Shown: positions 1-8,809, counted from the first letter of the stretch. The stretch is DNA of 36,478 nucleotides from DASXRA01 sp036506155 (GCA_036506155.1 DASXSF010000052.1:1-36478); one strand, 5' to 3'. Notes: generated from the sequence alone by a model not told the origin. Made by a program: numbers and translations.

Positions 1-186
1 CAACACGACGTAGGCTCGGCCATCGTCGAGGTCTTTCAGTTCGGGGTGTAGGAACCACCGATCCTGAGGGACCTCGACCCATTTCCCCGGCTACTCACAC
101 CCCGGCGCGTCGCCCCGAACCACCCTCAACTCCGAAGAGCCGGCAAACCGCGCCGCGTCGCAACGCCGCAAAGGAGAGCCGGAGCA
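1..186. other. Left-edge segment with no resolved gene
   Basis: No complete gene is visible downstream of the epoxide hydrolase stop. On the minus strand a reading frame from position 90 to the edge gives a plausible-looking peptide (WVEVP, DRWFLHPEL, LDDG), but it is preceded by an in-frame TAG at 93-91 and has no start codon. If real it is a 5'-truncated remnant continuing past the left edge. Only about 73% of its third positions are G/C, lower than in the surrounding genes. Confidence 0.3.
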
Positions 187-1335
187 CTACAGCTGCGCGA
201 AGAAGGCGGCGATGTCGCGTGCGACGGTCTCGGGCCGCTCGGCCGCAGCGAAGTGGCCGCCTCTGGGCATCTGTGTCCATCGGCGCACGTTGTAGAGGCG
301 CTCTGCCCACTCCCGCGGCGGCTCGCCCTCGTCAACGAAGTGGTTGGCGAACACCGCAATGGCGGTGGGCACGTCCACGAAGTCGTCAGGTCCGATCGGC
401 GCGCCCGACCAGCGATTGTCGAAGTAATCGCGCATCGATGCCGTGATCGTGCCGGTGACCCAGTAGAGGGTCACGGTCGTGAGCAGGAAGTCGCGGGTCA
501 GGTATGTGTCCACGTCACCGCCGCTGTCGGTCCACGAACGCCACTTTTCGACGATCCACGCAGCCAGGCCCACGGGCGAGTCGTTGAGGGCGTACCCGAG
601 CGTCTGTGGTTTGGTCGACTGGATGGCGCTGTAACCCCGCTCCGATTCCGCCCAGTGCTGGATCTGCGCGAGATACGTCTGTTCCGCCCCCGACAGGGGC
701 GGCGCGTCCGGACCCGTGTAGGGAGGAACCTCCGGGGTGCTCAGATAGATGCCTCGTACGGCCGCTGGCTGGTCGAGGGCCAGATAGGTCGTGACGCCCG
801 CACCGAAGTCGCCGCCCGCGGCGCCGTAACGCTCGTAGCCGAGACCGCGCATGAGCAAGTGCCACCGCCGGGCGGTGTCGCGAGTCGTCACGCCGGTACG
901 GGCTGGACGTTCGGAGAAGCCGTAGCCGGGAAGTGACGGGATCACGATGTCGAACGCTGGGCCGTCGATGCCGTGAGCCTCCGGGTCAGTCAGCAACGGC
1001 ACCAACGGCAGGTACTCGGCGAACGTGCTGGGCCAGCCATGCGTCAGGATCAGCGGAAGGCCTCCACCGCGGCGCGCTCGCTCGTGAACGAAGTGGGTGC
1101 GCGCCCCGTCGATGTTCGCGTGGAACTGCCTGAATCCGTTGAGCCGGCGCTCTTGCGCGCGCCAGTCGAAAGCGCTCGCCCAGTAGCCGGTAAGCGCCCG
1201 CAGATATCCGAGGTCGGTTCCCTGGCTCCACGCCTCACCAGGCGCGTCGTCCGGCCACCGGACGTTCGAGATTCGCGCGCGCAGATCGGCGAGGACGTCA
1301 TCGGCGACCTGGATGGTGAAGGGTTCGACGCGCAC
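187..1335 (-). CDS. Epoxide hydrolase family alpha/beta-hydrolase
   Basis: This 382-residue protein has the layout of microsomal-type epoxide hydrolases. An N-terminal EHN region (about 3-110, with RWPDD near 27-31) is followed by an alpha/beta-hydrolase fold. The oxyanion motif HGWP lies at 99-102. The nucleophile elbow GGDFGAG places the catalytic aspartate at 176. The catalytic histidine is in GGHFAAAERPE at about 361. The family opens epoxides to diols through a covalent ester on the aspartate; the natural substrate cannot be read from sequence. Length is normal for the family. The start is GTG at 1335-1333. There is no signal peptide, so the enzyme is probably cytoplasmic. It stands alone, with degraded sequence upstream and no visible operon partner. 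Confidence 0.93.
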   Translation of the reverse strand: MRVEPFTIQVADDVLADLRARISNVRWPDDAPGEAWSQGTDLGYLRALTGYWASAFDWRAQERRLNGFRQFHANIDGARTHFVHERARRGGGLPLILTHGWPSTFAEYLPLVPLLTDPEAHGIDGPAFDIVIPSLPGYGFSERPARTGVTTRDTARRWHLLMRGLGYERYGAAGGDFGAGVTTYLALDQPAAVRGIYLSTPEVPPYTGPDAPPLSGAEQTYLAQIQHWAESERGYSAIQSTKPQTLGYALNDSPVGLAAWIVEKWRSWTDSGGDVDTYLTRDFLLTTVTLYWVTGTITASMRDYFDNRWSGAPIGPDDFVDVPTAIAVFANHFVDEGEPPREWAERLYNVRRWTQMPRGGHFAAAERPETVARDIAAFFAQL

Positions 1336-1699
1336 GTTCTTCGCTGCTCAGCTCGTCGTGCCCCTACGCAATGCGCGCCGCGGCCAGTGCGTCTCACCGC
1401 TGTCCTTACCGGCTTGCTCGTCCAAGGCGATGATCTCCTGTGTCGACGCGATGTTGCAGGACGCCGGCGCGATCGGGGTTACGGTCACGCCTCGCTGCCC
1501 TGTCAGCTACGGCCATCCTTCCACGCGGGATGACAACGTCCTCGGTGTCCCCACGCAGCCGCAGACAGGCGACTGATCCACCATGCCGAGTTCGCCGCGG
1601 ACGCCGCAGAGTTCCTGGCCAAACGAGACCAGCCCGGGCGGCCGGCGTGATGCGGGTGGTCAACGTGTTCGAGCACGGGATGCGCAACCGAGATCTGGA
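1336..1699. other. 364-base stretch without an intact gene; apparent gene remnants
   Basis: No intact gene is visible. On the plus strand, frame 1 from about 1534 reads through to a TGA at 1648-1650 and contains a coherent C-terminal-looking peptide (LIHHAEFAADAAEFLAKR then a PGRPA end) at 1573-1647. It has no start and an in-frame TGA at 1531. Another short frame begins at ATG 1650 (MRVVNVFEHGMRNRDLD) and stops at 1703, overlapping the end of the minus-strand VOC gene. Both look like leftovers of decayed genes rather than working genes; I cannot name their families. Confidence 0.35.
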
Positions 1700-2152
1700 C
1701 TAGTTCGCCGGCTCGCGGCCGGGGAGTCGGTTCGTGACCTCTTGCAGGGTCCAGCCGTTTCCGTCCGGGTCGGCGAACGAGGCGTAGGAGGCGTAGCTCG
1801 CCCGCCCCGGGTCGGGGCCGGGAATGCGCGCCTCGGGGAAGAACGGGCTGCCCGCGCCGTGGTACACCTCGCTTACGTCGATGCCGAGCCCGACCATCTC
1901 CTCGCGGGTGGCGACGATGTCCGACGTCACCAGCTCCAGGTGCCGCTGCGATCCTGGCGTGGCCATCGGAATGCCCGTGCCGAAGACGATCGACGTGTGG
2001 CCGTCGCCGGTCGGCGTGATCTGCACGACGCGGACGGCGTCACCGCTCTTGAAGTCGGCGTCGACTCGCCAGCCCAGGCGGTCGCGGTAGAACTCCAGGG
2101 CCTTGTCCACATCGGATACCGGGATACTGACGACTTCGAGATTGACGTTCAT
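1700..2152 (-). CDS. VOC (glyoxalase/bleomycin-resistance fold) family protein
   Basis: The 150-residue protein shows the vicinal-oxygen-chelate pattern. It starts with a beta strand and helix (VVSIPVSDVDKALEFYRDRLGW), has a central RHLELVTSDI segment, and ends with FADPDGNGWTLQEV, where the glutamate is the usual metal-ligand position. Two beta-alpha-beta-beta-beta modules fit this length. Members include dioxygenases, glyoxalases and drug-binding proteins, so no substrate is assigned. The start ATG at 2152-2150 follows an AGGAGA-like ribosome site. It lies 37 bases downstream of the SRPBCC gene on the same strand and is probably cotranscribed with it. A VOC plus SRPBCC pairing is common in actinobacteria, but its role is usually unknown. 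Confidence 0.88.
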   Translation of the reverse strand: MNVNLEVVSIPVSDVDKALEFYRDRLGWRVDADFKSGDAVRVVQITPTGDGHTSIVFGTGIPMATPGSQRHLELVTSDIVATREEMVGLGIDVSEVYHGAGSPFFPEARIPGPDPGRASYASYASFADPDGNGWTLQEVTNRLPGREPAN

Positions 2153-2189
2153 TGCACTTCTCCTCTGCTGTTTGTGAGCCGGACAGCGG

Positions 2190-2648
2190 CTACGCGGGTT
2201 GCATGACGTTGTACCGGGCTTCGATCGCCTTGATGGTCTTGTCCAGCGCCTTGCCGAGAACGCGCTTGCCGGCCGTTCCGAGTATGAAGCCGAGGAGCCG
2301 GCCCTTGAGGTTCTTGCCCTCGCGGACCACGACGGCGTCGAGGGCGGTCGTGCCGTTGGGCTGCCCGGTGAGGGTGTAGGTGTGGCCCGAGTCGCCGCCC
2401 CAGACGTCGGAGTCGGTGGTCATCATGACGATGCGGGTGGGATCGGACCAGTCGTAGCGGAGCCGTTCCCAGACGCCGCCCGAGCCCTCGTTGACGTCGG
2501 CCCAGGTGGATCCCTCTGCGTGCACCTTGAGGTACGCGTCGGCGCTGTTGCCGAACAGCGTCGAGCGCCCGGGTCCGAAGTCGGTGAGCGCGGCGAGGAA
2601 CTGCTCGGGGGTCGCAGTGGTCGTCCGGTGGAAGTGGATCGTGGAGAT
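2190..2648 (-). CDS. SRPBCC-family protein, possible ATC start
   Basis: The protein has an SRPBCC/START-like lipid-binding fold: an N-terminal strand with HFHRTTTATPEQFLAALTDF, a middle WADVNEGSGGVWERLRYDW, and a long C-terminal helix ending near ARYNVMQPA. The frame is open up to ATG 2801, which would give 203 residues, but the extra 51 residues are Arg/Pro-rich and unlike the family. A strong AAGGAGG at 2660-2654 sits five bases before an in-frame ATC at 2648-2646. No ATG, GTG or TTG lies near it. Starting there gives 152 residues, a normal family length. ATC is a very rare start codon, so a mutated ATG or a base-call error is equally possible. The function is probably binding of a small hydrophobic ligand; this is inferred. 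Confidence 0.75.
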   Translation of the reverse strand: MSTIHFHRTTTATPEQFLAALTDFGPGRSTLFGNSADAYLKVHAEGSTWADVNEGSGGVWERLRYDWSDPTRIVMMTTDSDVWGGDSGHTYTLTGQPNGTTALDAVVVREGKNLKGRLLGFILGTAGKRVLGKALDKTIKAIEARYNVMQPA

Positions 2649-2653
2649 GTCGT

Positions 2654-2660
2654 CCTCCTT
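2654..2660 (-). promoter_or_regulatory. Ribosome binding site that decides an ATC start
   Basis: Reading on the minus strand, AAGGAGG is followed after ACGAC by ATC, in frame with the SRPBCC gene. This near-perfect site is the main argument against starting translation 150 bases further upstream. Confidence 0.55.
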
Positions 2661-2807
2661 CGGTTGTGGGCTTCCTGCTGATCGGAGTGTTCGTGGGCGG
2701 CGGGATCGATCGCACCCGGGGAAGCCCCCGGTCAGTCCCGGGGAATACCCGGCAGGAGGTCCGCGGTCGCTGTAGACAGCCTGTCGATCGGGTCGGCACA
2801 CTTTGCC

Positions 2808-5596
2808 GTGGCCATGTCAGACGACATAGCCGGCCCGAACTTGCGTGGCCGCAAGCCCGAACGCGCCGCGCTCGACGGGTTGGTGGCGGACGTCCGCTCG
2901 GGCCGGGGCCGAGTGCTCATGCTCACGGGTGAGGCGGGCGTCGGCAAAACAGCTCTGCTCGAATACTTCTGTACACGCGCGGCCGGCTTTCACCTCACCC
3001 GGTGGGTGGGCATCGAGTCGGAGATGGAGCTTCCGTTCGCCGGACTTCGCCAGCTCTGCGAACCGCTCCTGGATCGTCTCGACCGGCTCGCCGATCCGCA
3101 GCATGACGCCGTTACTACCGCGCTGGGGCTGAAATCTGGGAAGCCTGCCGACCCCTACCTGGTCGGACTGGCCGTGCTGAATCTGCTCGCCGAGCGGGCC
3201 GAGGAGACCCCGATCGCGTGGGCCGTCGACGACGTCCAGTGGCTGGATCGAGCTTCCGCACAGGTGCTCGGCTTCGTCGCCCGCCGCCTGCTTGCGGAGC
3301 GGGTGGCTATGGTCTTCGCCGCTCGGGACGGCGCGGGTGACTTCGCCGGACTGAGCGAGCTAGTGGTCGACGGCGTCGATGACGCCGCCGCCCGCGAGAT
3401 CCTGGCCTCAGTCGTTCGCGGCCCGCTGGACGCCCGGGTGCGCGACCGGATCATCGCCGAGGCCCACGGCAATCCCTTGGCTCTACTCGAACTGCCGCAC
3501 GCGTGGACCGACGCCGAGTGGACCGGGTACGGCCGGCACGCAGCGCCGCTGACCAGCCGTCTCGAACAATTCTTCATCGACCGCGTCGAACCTCTTCCGA
3601 CCGAGGTGCGTCGATTCCTGCTTGTCGCTTCCGCGGAGCCGGTTGGCGATACGGCGCTGCTGTGGCGGGCACTGGATCGGCTCGGAGTGGACCGTGCCGC
3701 GGCGGTCGCGGCTGAGGCGTCCGGGCTGATCGACGTGGGGACACAAGTGCGGTTCCGGCATCCGCTGATGCGCTCGGCCGCGTACCGCTCGATGCCGTCG
3801 GAAGAGCGTCTCGCGGTACATCGCGCCCTGGCCGGCGTGACCGATCCGCACGTCGACCCGGACCGGCGGGCGTGGCACCGATCTCGGGCAACGATCGGCC
3901 CGGATGAGGACGTGGCGAGCGAACTCGAGGCCGCGGCCGGGCGAGCGCGGTGTCGGGGTGGCTGGTCGCGGCGGCGACGTTCTTCGAGCACGCCGCGGCG
4001 CTGACCCCGGACCGGGATCGGCACGCCGAGCGGGCGTTGGCCGCAGCGTGGGCCATGTGTGACGCCGGGTCGCTCGACGCGGCATCGTCGCTGCTGGCCG
4101 TCGTCGACTCGGGACCGCCCAATCCGCTGCGAGCGGCGCAGGCCGAGCACCTGCGTGGGCAGATCGCGTTCGACCAGGCGCGTGGTACCGCCGCGGCGCA
4201 GTTGCTACGGAGCTCGGCCCGGCAGCTCGAGCAGCTGGATCCGCGGCTGGCCCGAGATACCCATCTGGAGGCGCTGTCCGCCGCGATGTGGGCGAGCGAT
4301 CCCCGGTCTCCGGCTCCCCTGGCCGACGCAGCGCGCGCGGCGCGCGCCGCGCCGCCGGCGCCGGGTCCACCGCGCCCGGCCGACCTGCTGCTCGACGGGC
4401 TGGCTACCCGGCTCACCGACGGATACGCCGACTCCGCCCCGGCGCTCGTCGCGGCGTTGGGCGCAGCCCGAACGACCGAGATCGGCGCGGACCAGGTGGG
4501 GCGGCTGCTGTGGATGGTCGGCAATCGGGTTAGCGGAGTCCTCGCAATGGAGCTGTGGGACTTCGAGGCAGGCTACGAACTCGCGAGACGCCAGGTGCAA
4601 CTTGCACGCGATGCCGGAGCACTCGTCCAGCTGCAGTTCGCGGTCAACTTCCTCGCGATGTACGAACTGCAAGCCGGCCGCTTGGACGAGGCCGCCCTGC
4701 TGATCGAGGAGGACCGGCTGGTCGGGGAGGCCACCGGTAATGCCCAGGTCGGCTACACCGCGATGGTGCTCGCCGCGTTCCGGGGACAGGAGGCGTCGGC
4801 CCGCGACTTCATCGCGACGCAGACGGGGGAGGAGGCGGCCCGCGAGCGAGGCCGGATCGTCAGCTTCGCCTCTTACGCGGCAGCTGTCCTCTACAACGGT
4901 CTGGCGCGTTACGAGGCCGCCTGCTCGGCGGCGCGCGAGGTGTTCGACTACGACGTCCTCGGCTACCGCACCCTGGTGGTGGGCGAGCTGGCCGACGCCG
5001 CGCTGCGGACCGGTGACCTGGATCGGGTTTCCCGGGCGGCCGACTGGCTCGCGGAGCGCGCTCGGGTGACCCGAACGGCATGGGCCCGCGCCATGGAGGC
5101 GCGAGTCCGGGCCACGCTCAGCGCGGGAGACGAGGCCGACGCCCTCTACCGCACATCGATCGACAACCTGGCCACGACGCGCCTACGGCCTGAGCTCGCG
5201 CGGTCTCATCTGCTCTACGGCGAGTGGCTCAGGCGCGAGGGGCGACGCATCGATGCTCGCTACCAGTTGCACACCGCTCACGACATGTTGGCCGAGATGG
5301 GGATGAGCGGATTCGCCGAGCGGGCCCGGCGCGAACTGACGGCAACCGGCGAACACGCGCGGAAACGCTCGGTCGAGACGACGCAGGACCTCACGGCCCA
5401 AGAAGCGCAGATCGCGCGGCTCGCGCGCGACGGCTACTCGAATCCCGAGATCGGCACTCGACTGTTCCTCAGCCCCCGCACCGTCGAATGGCACCTGAGC
5501 CGGGTTTTCAGCAAGCTCGGCGTCAGCTCACGCCGACAGCTCCGGGAGATGCAGATTGCGCCCGCCCTGCTGGCGCCGACGCCGACTACTGCGTGA
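2808..5596 (+). pseudogene. LAL-type LuxR transcriptional regulator with AAA ATPase, split by a -1 frameshift
   Basis: The two overlapping frames together make one LAL (large ATP-binding LuxR) regulator of about 929 residues, the usual length. The first frame (2808-4004, GTG start or ATG at 2814) carries the Walker A motif TGEAGVGKTALL near residue 45 and a Walker B-like VDDVQWLD. The second frame (from about 3950) continues with the helical repeat region from WLVAAATFFEHAAALTPD. It ends with a LuxR helix-turn-helix at 5386-5560 (LTAQEAQIARLARDGYSNPEIG, then SPRTVEWHLSRVFSKLGV, with one internal residue group omitted here). Homology breaks around 3945-3963, and one missing base would restore the frame. 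Without that base the ATPase and DNA-binding halves are separate proteins. No slippery heptamer or hairpin suggests programmed frameshifting. It is divergent from the SRPBCC gene, which may be a target. Confidence 0.85.
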
Positions 5597-5601
5597 CCAG
5601 A

Positions 5602-5629
5602 GCGCCCCGGTCCGTGCGGGCCGGGGTGC
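5602..5629 (+). terminator. Hairpin terminator after the LAL gene
   Basis: A 12-base-pair stem (5602-5613 with 5618-5629) closes a GTGC tetraloop and contains two G-T wobbles. It starts six bases after the LAL stop codon. There is no T tract, as is usual for actinobacterial terminators. Confidence 0.65.
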
Positions 5630-5718
5630 CTCACGGGCGCGACGCGGATCGTGTCGGCGCACCTTATCGATGACGTCGACGCAACGGGTCGACGCATACC
5701 GACCTCAGGGAGCGTCCC

Positions 5719-6220
5719 ATGTCGTCGACGACCCTTACCGATCACCGCCCGTTGACCCGTTACGAGTCCGCCACTCTGTTCAGCCGGACGATGGGATTCG
5801 TCGCCGCGACGGCCGCCGTATTCGCGCTCGGCGCCTACCTGGCCCGTCATGTCTCGACGGGCTGGAGCTGGGTCTTCTTCATGGGAGTCGGGCGGAGCGA
5901 CGGCCCTGTTCGTCGCCGGTTTCGGCGCCGCCGGCTACGCCACCAAGCGGGACCTGACGAAGCTGCCCCGCGGGCTTACCTGGGCGCTGGTTGCCTTGAT
6001 CCTGTTCGGTGTGATTGCGGTTCTCGCCCAGGTCCCGGACGGGTCGCTTGTCTACGCCGTGGCCGGACTGGTCATCTTCGGCGGGCTGACAAGCTACGAC
6101 TTCCAGAGGCTGCGCCGGACGAAGGACATCCGCACCGCTCCATTGCTCGCCGCGTCGATCTTCCCCGACATTCTGAACGTGTTCCTGTTCCTGTCGTTCG
6201 GATCCGGCCGGGACGAGTGA
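5719..6220 (+). pseudogene. Bax inhibitor-1/YccA-like membrane protein, internally deleted and frameshifted
   Basis: The start at ATG 5719 is preceded by GGGAG. The N-terminal frame gives RTMGFVAATAAVFALGAYLAR and a second hydrophobic stretch to about 5885. Homology then continues in another frame: GGATALFVAGFGAAGYATKRDLT, further membrane helices, then SYDFQRLR and FPDILNVFLFL at the end. The YATKRDL and FPDILNVFLFL segments are typical of the C-terminal half of BI-1/TMBIM proteins. The full family has about 230 residues and seven helices. Here only about 167 codons remain, and the sequence jumps from the first helices to the late ones, so roughly two middle helices seem to be deleted with a frame change at the junction near 5885. 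A working channel-like protein is unlikely. Confidence 0.75.
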
Positions 6221-6227
6221 CCCGACC

Positions 6228-7216
6228 ATGACCTCGACCTCCGCTCCACTACCGCACCGAGGTGTCGCGCCCGCGCTGAGCGGAGCGACTGCATGGCTGG
6301 ACTCCGCACCGCTCACGCCGGACAACCTTCGCGGGCTGGTGGTTCTGTATGTGTTCTGGACGTACACCTGCATCAACTGGCTGCGCGTGCTGCCCTACGT
6401 GCGGGCCTGGCACGCGAAGTATCGCGACCACGGCCTGGCCGTTGTGGGTGTTCACACGCCTGAGTTCGTGTTCGAGCGCGAGGCCGAGAACGTTCGGCCG
6501 GCTGTCCGATCGCACCGCATCGAGTTCCCGGTCGCGCTCGACAGCGATTACGAGATCTGGCATGCGTTCGACAATCACTACTGGCCGGCGATGTACCTCG
6601 CCGACGATCGCGGCGTCATCCGGTACGAGCACTTCGGCGAGGGCCGGTACGGCAACACCGAACGCGCGATTCAACAACTGCTGTCAGCGGCCGGGGTTGC
6701 CGATGTCGCCGACGATCTTGTCGCGTGACGGGCACCGGCGACGAAGCGCCGGCCGACTGGAGCACGCTGGAGACTCCGGAGACATACCTCGGCTATGAGC
6801 GCGCCGAGAGCTTCGTGTCGGCCGCCGAGCCGGTGCGGGATCGGCCGCACGGCTATACCGCGCCGGCACGCATGTCGCGCAACTCATGGGCATTGTCCGG
6901 GGACTGGACGATTCGTGCGGACCGGATCGTCGCCAACCGTCCGCGCGCGAGCATCCTGGTGCGCTTCCACGCCCGCGATCTGCACCTCGTTATGACGCCG
7001 GCCGACCGCGGGAGACCGGTGCGCTTCGAGATGCAGGTCGACGGCCGAGCACCCGGCGACGCCCAGGGGCTCGACATCGACGCTGCCGGCACCGGTCAGA
7101 TCGTGGAACCACGGATGTACCAGCTGCTGCGGCAGCCCCGTCCGATCACGGACCGTACAGCCGAGCTGTCCTTGCCGGACGGCGCCGCCGAGGCTTTCGT
7201 CGTCACGTACGGCTGA
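6228..7216 (+). pseudogene. DipZ-like thioredoxin-fold protein, split by a -1 frameshift
   Basis: Two frames cover one protein. The first (6228-6728) is a TlpA/DipZ-type thioredoxin domain with FWTYTCINWLRVLPY, where Cys48 is present but the second cysteine of a CxxC is Trp51, then HTPEFVFE and FDNHYWPAMYLAD. The second (GTG at 6725, ending 7216) is the C-terminal beta domain found after DipZ thioredoxin domains: ETPETYLGYERAESF, RFHARDLHLVM and EPRMYQLLRQP. From family knowledge, homologues carry both domains in one chain. The frames meet at GTGA (6725-6728), and one missing G would join them. Translational coupling through GTGA could still produce two separate chains. CINW variants are common in this family, so the Trp is probably ancestral. 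It lies seven bases after the BI-1 gene, so likely one transcript. Confidence 0.8.
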
Positions 7217-7217
7217 C

Positions 7218-7238
7218 CCCGGGTGTAGGCCACCCGGG
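7218..7238 (+). terminator. Hairpin terminator after the DipZ-like gene
   Basis: A perfect 8-base-pair stem (CCCGGGTG at 7218-7225 with CACCCGGG at 7231-7238) has a five-base loop. It begins directly after the stop codon at 7214-7216. Confidence 0.65.
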
Positions 7239-7348
7239 CCGGGAACTGCCAGGGAGTCCCGCGGGCGCGAGTACCCGCTCGAAGCGCGACCGTAGTCGCT
7301 GCGGCACCCACCGACACCGCAGCGGAAACGAGCGAGAGAGGCCCCGTC

Positions 7349-7513
7349 ATGTTCTACCCGGATCAAATCCCGACGCTGGATCCATGGAGCCAGCTGGTCG
7401 CACAAATACGGCGACACGGGCCGCACAACGCACCCCGCCGCACCGTGTCCACGCTGAACCGGCGGCCAGGATCCTGGCTTCTTCGAAGAACACACGCAAA
7501 ACGAGCCGGTTGA
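7349..7513 (+). CDS. Possible small or broken gene, function unknown
   Basis: ATG 7349 opens a 54-codon frame whose first 27 residues look protein-like (MFYPDQIPTLDPWSQLVAQI, then RRHGPHN). After that the frame becomes Arg-rich and loses protein character. Downstream, frame 0 from 7458 also looks protein-like (DPGFFEEHTQNEPVDATPAW, then RYQAFRDAGVDADRM) and runs into the next gene. One extra base between about 7430 and 7470 would join them into a single short protein. GC at third positions is only about 63% in the second part, so coding status is uncertain. I do not recognise the family. Confidence 0.3.
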   Translation: MFYPDQIPTLDPWSQLVAQIRRHGPHNAPRRTVSTLNRRPGSWLLRRTHAKRAG

Positions 7514-7583
7514 CGCCACGCCGGCGTGGACTTCACCCGTCAGGTACCAAGCGTTTCGCGATGCGGGGGTCGATGCTGATCGG

Positions 7584-8777
7584 ATGGTCTCCGCCGACGC
7601 TCGCCAGCGCGCCGGCCGGCGGGCGCGGTGGTTCGGCTGCGGCCGCGTAGCGGCCCTCGTCGTCGCGGCATGCGGCAGCAGCGGGAGTGGCACCGCGAAG
7701 GTGAAGCTCGCGGAGAAGCACGTGTCGCACGCGCAGCAGGCCCTATCGGATGCGCAGTCGAACCTCACCGCCAAGACGGCCGAGTTCTGCCGAGCGAGCC
7801 AGAGCTATATCACCGCCCTTGATCGCTACGGCGATGTCTTGAACCAGACCGCGGTGACGGTCGGCGACGTCAACGACGCCGGTGCGGACCTGGACCAGCC
7901 CGCCGACGAGGCCGTCTCCAGCGCTGAGGCCGCGGTGGCCGCCCAGCAGCAGGTCGTCGCCGCCGAGAAGGCGCTGGCGGACGCCAAGGCCGAGCTCTCC
8001 GCCGCAAAGGCCACCGCGTCTGGCAAGTCGACGAAACCGGCAGCGTCCACGTCCACAACCCCTACTCCGACCGCGACGCCGCTGGCGCCGGTCGCCACGG
8101 TCAACCGGGTCAAACAGGCGGAGGCGGAATTCACCGCCGCGCAGCGCGGGATCACCGACCAGACCCGATTGGATCAGGCGTCACAGCAGTTCAACGCGGC
8201 GGCCGTCGCGCTGGAGATGTCCTGGCTGCAGTTGTTCCCTGACGCCGGATGCCTGACCGACGACCAGCAGAAGCAGGCCGAGGCTGCCGTGCGCGAGTAC
8301 ACCCAGACGCTCCAGCAATCGCTCGCCGAGGCCGGGTACTACCACGGTGAAGTTGACGGCGTGTACGGGCCGGCGACCGTCGATGCCGTCGAGGCGCTGC
8401 AGAAGGCGCACGGCCTGCCGGTCACGGGAACGGTGGACAAGGCCACGGATGCGGCTCTGCAAGCCGACCTGCTGGCCAAGGGCGGCGCGGCCGCACAGCA
8501 AGCCCTGGCGTCGACGGCAGCGGTGCAGCAGACGCTCAAGCTAGCCGGTTTCTGGACCGGTCCGGTGGACGGCACGTGGACACCTGCCCTGACCGACGCG
8601 CTGAAGGCGTTCCAGACAGAGCTGGGTGTCAAGCCGACCGGGACCGTCGACGCGGCAGCTGTCGCCGCACTCGAGCATGCGATGGCCGCTGCAAAGACGT
8701 CGCCGGCGCCATCGTCGACCACCGGCAGAACCCCTGCCACCACAGTGCCGGCGACCCCGTCGACGGCCGCGACATAG
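7584..8777 (+). CDS. Lipoprotein with coiled coil and two peptidoglycan-binding domains
   Basis: The 397-residue protein begins with a basic N-terminus and a short hydrophobic stretch ending in the lipobox VVAAC, giving a predicted lipidated Cys30 and a GSSGSG linker. Residues about 35-150 are Ala/Glu/Lys-rich and probably coiled coil (HVSHAQQALSDAQSNL, then AEAAVAAQQQVVAAEKAL). A Thr/Pro linker follows near 150-175. Two PG_binding_1 domains lie at about 243-300 (LAEAGYYHGEVDGVYGPATV) and 314-370 (LKLAGFWTGPVDG, TGTVDAAAV). The tail is Thr/Pro-rich. No catalytic domain is present, so the likely role is a membrane-anchored wall-binding scaffold or spacer. The h-region is short, which weakens the signal-peptide call. 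The frame is open back to 7458, but ATG 7584 gives the best signal sequence. Confidence 0.85.
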   Translation: MVSADARQRAGRRARWFGCGRVAALVVAACGSSGSGTAKVKLAEKHVSHAQQALSDAQSNLTAKTAEFCRASQSYITALDRYGDVLNQTAVTVGDVNDAGADLDQPADEAVSSAEAAVAAQQQVVAAEKALADAKAELSAAKATASGKSTKPAASTSTTPTPTATPLAPVATVNRVKQAEAEFTAAQRGITDQTRLDQASQQFNAAAVALEMSWLQLFPDAGCLTDDQQKQAEAAVREYTQTLQQSLAEAGYYHGEVDGVYGPATVDAVEALQKAHGLPVTGTVDKATDAALQADLLAKGGAAAQQALASTAAVQQTLKLAGFWTGPVDGTWTPALTDALKAFQTELGVKPTGTVDAAAVAALEHAMAAAKTSPAPSSTTGRTPATTVPATPSTAAT

Positions 8778-8788
8778 GGCCTCGAGCG

Positions 8789-8809
8789 CCGGGCGTTCAC
8801 GCCGCCCGG
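8789..8809 (+). terminator. Hairpin after the wall-binding lipoprotein
   Basis: A 7-base-pair stem CCGGGCG (8789-8795) pairs with CGCCCGG (8803-8809) around a seven-base loop, 12 bases after the stop codon. A second small hairpin at 8849-8864 (CCTCGC/GCGAGG around GTTC) lies about 40 bases before the next start and could be a further terminator or a leader structure. Confidence 0.5.

Noticed and set aside
1..93. Minus-strand coding fragment at the left edge
   Set aside because: Peptide looks plausible, but an in-frame TAG precedes it and no start codon exists; too short to support as a gene.
3940..3970. Programmed -1 frameshifting in the LAL gene
   Set aside because: No slippery heptamer or downstream pseudoknot-like element was apparent, and LAL regulators are not known to use it.
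3155..4524. Long minus-strand frames antisense to the LAL gene
   Set aside because: Arg/Ser/Ala-rich shadow translations of GC-rich codons with no family pattern.
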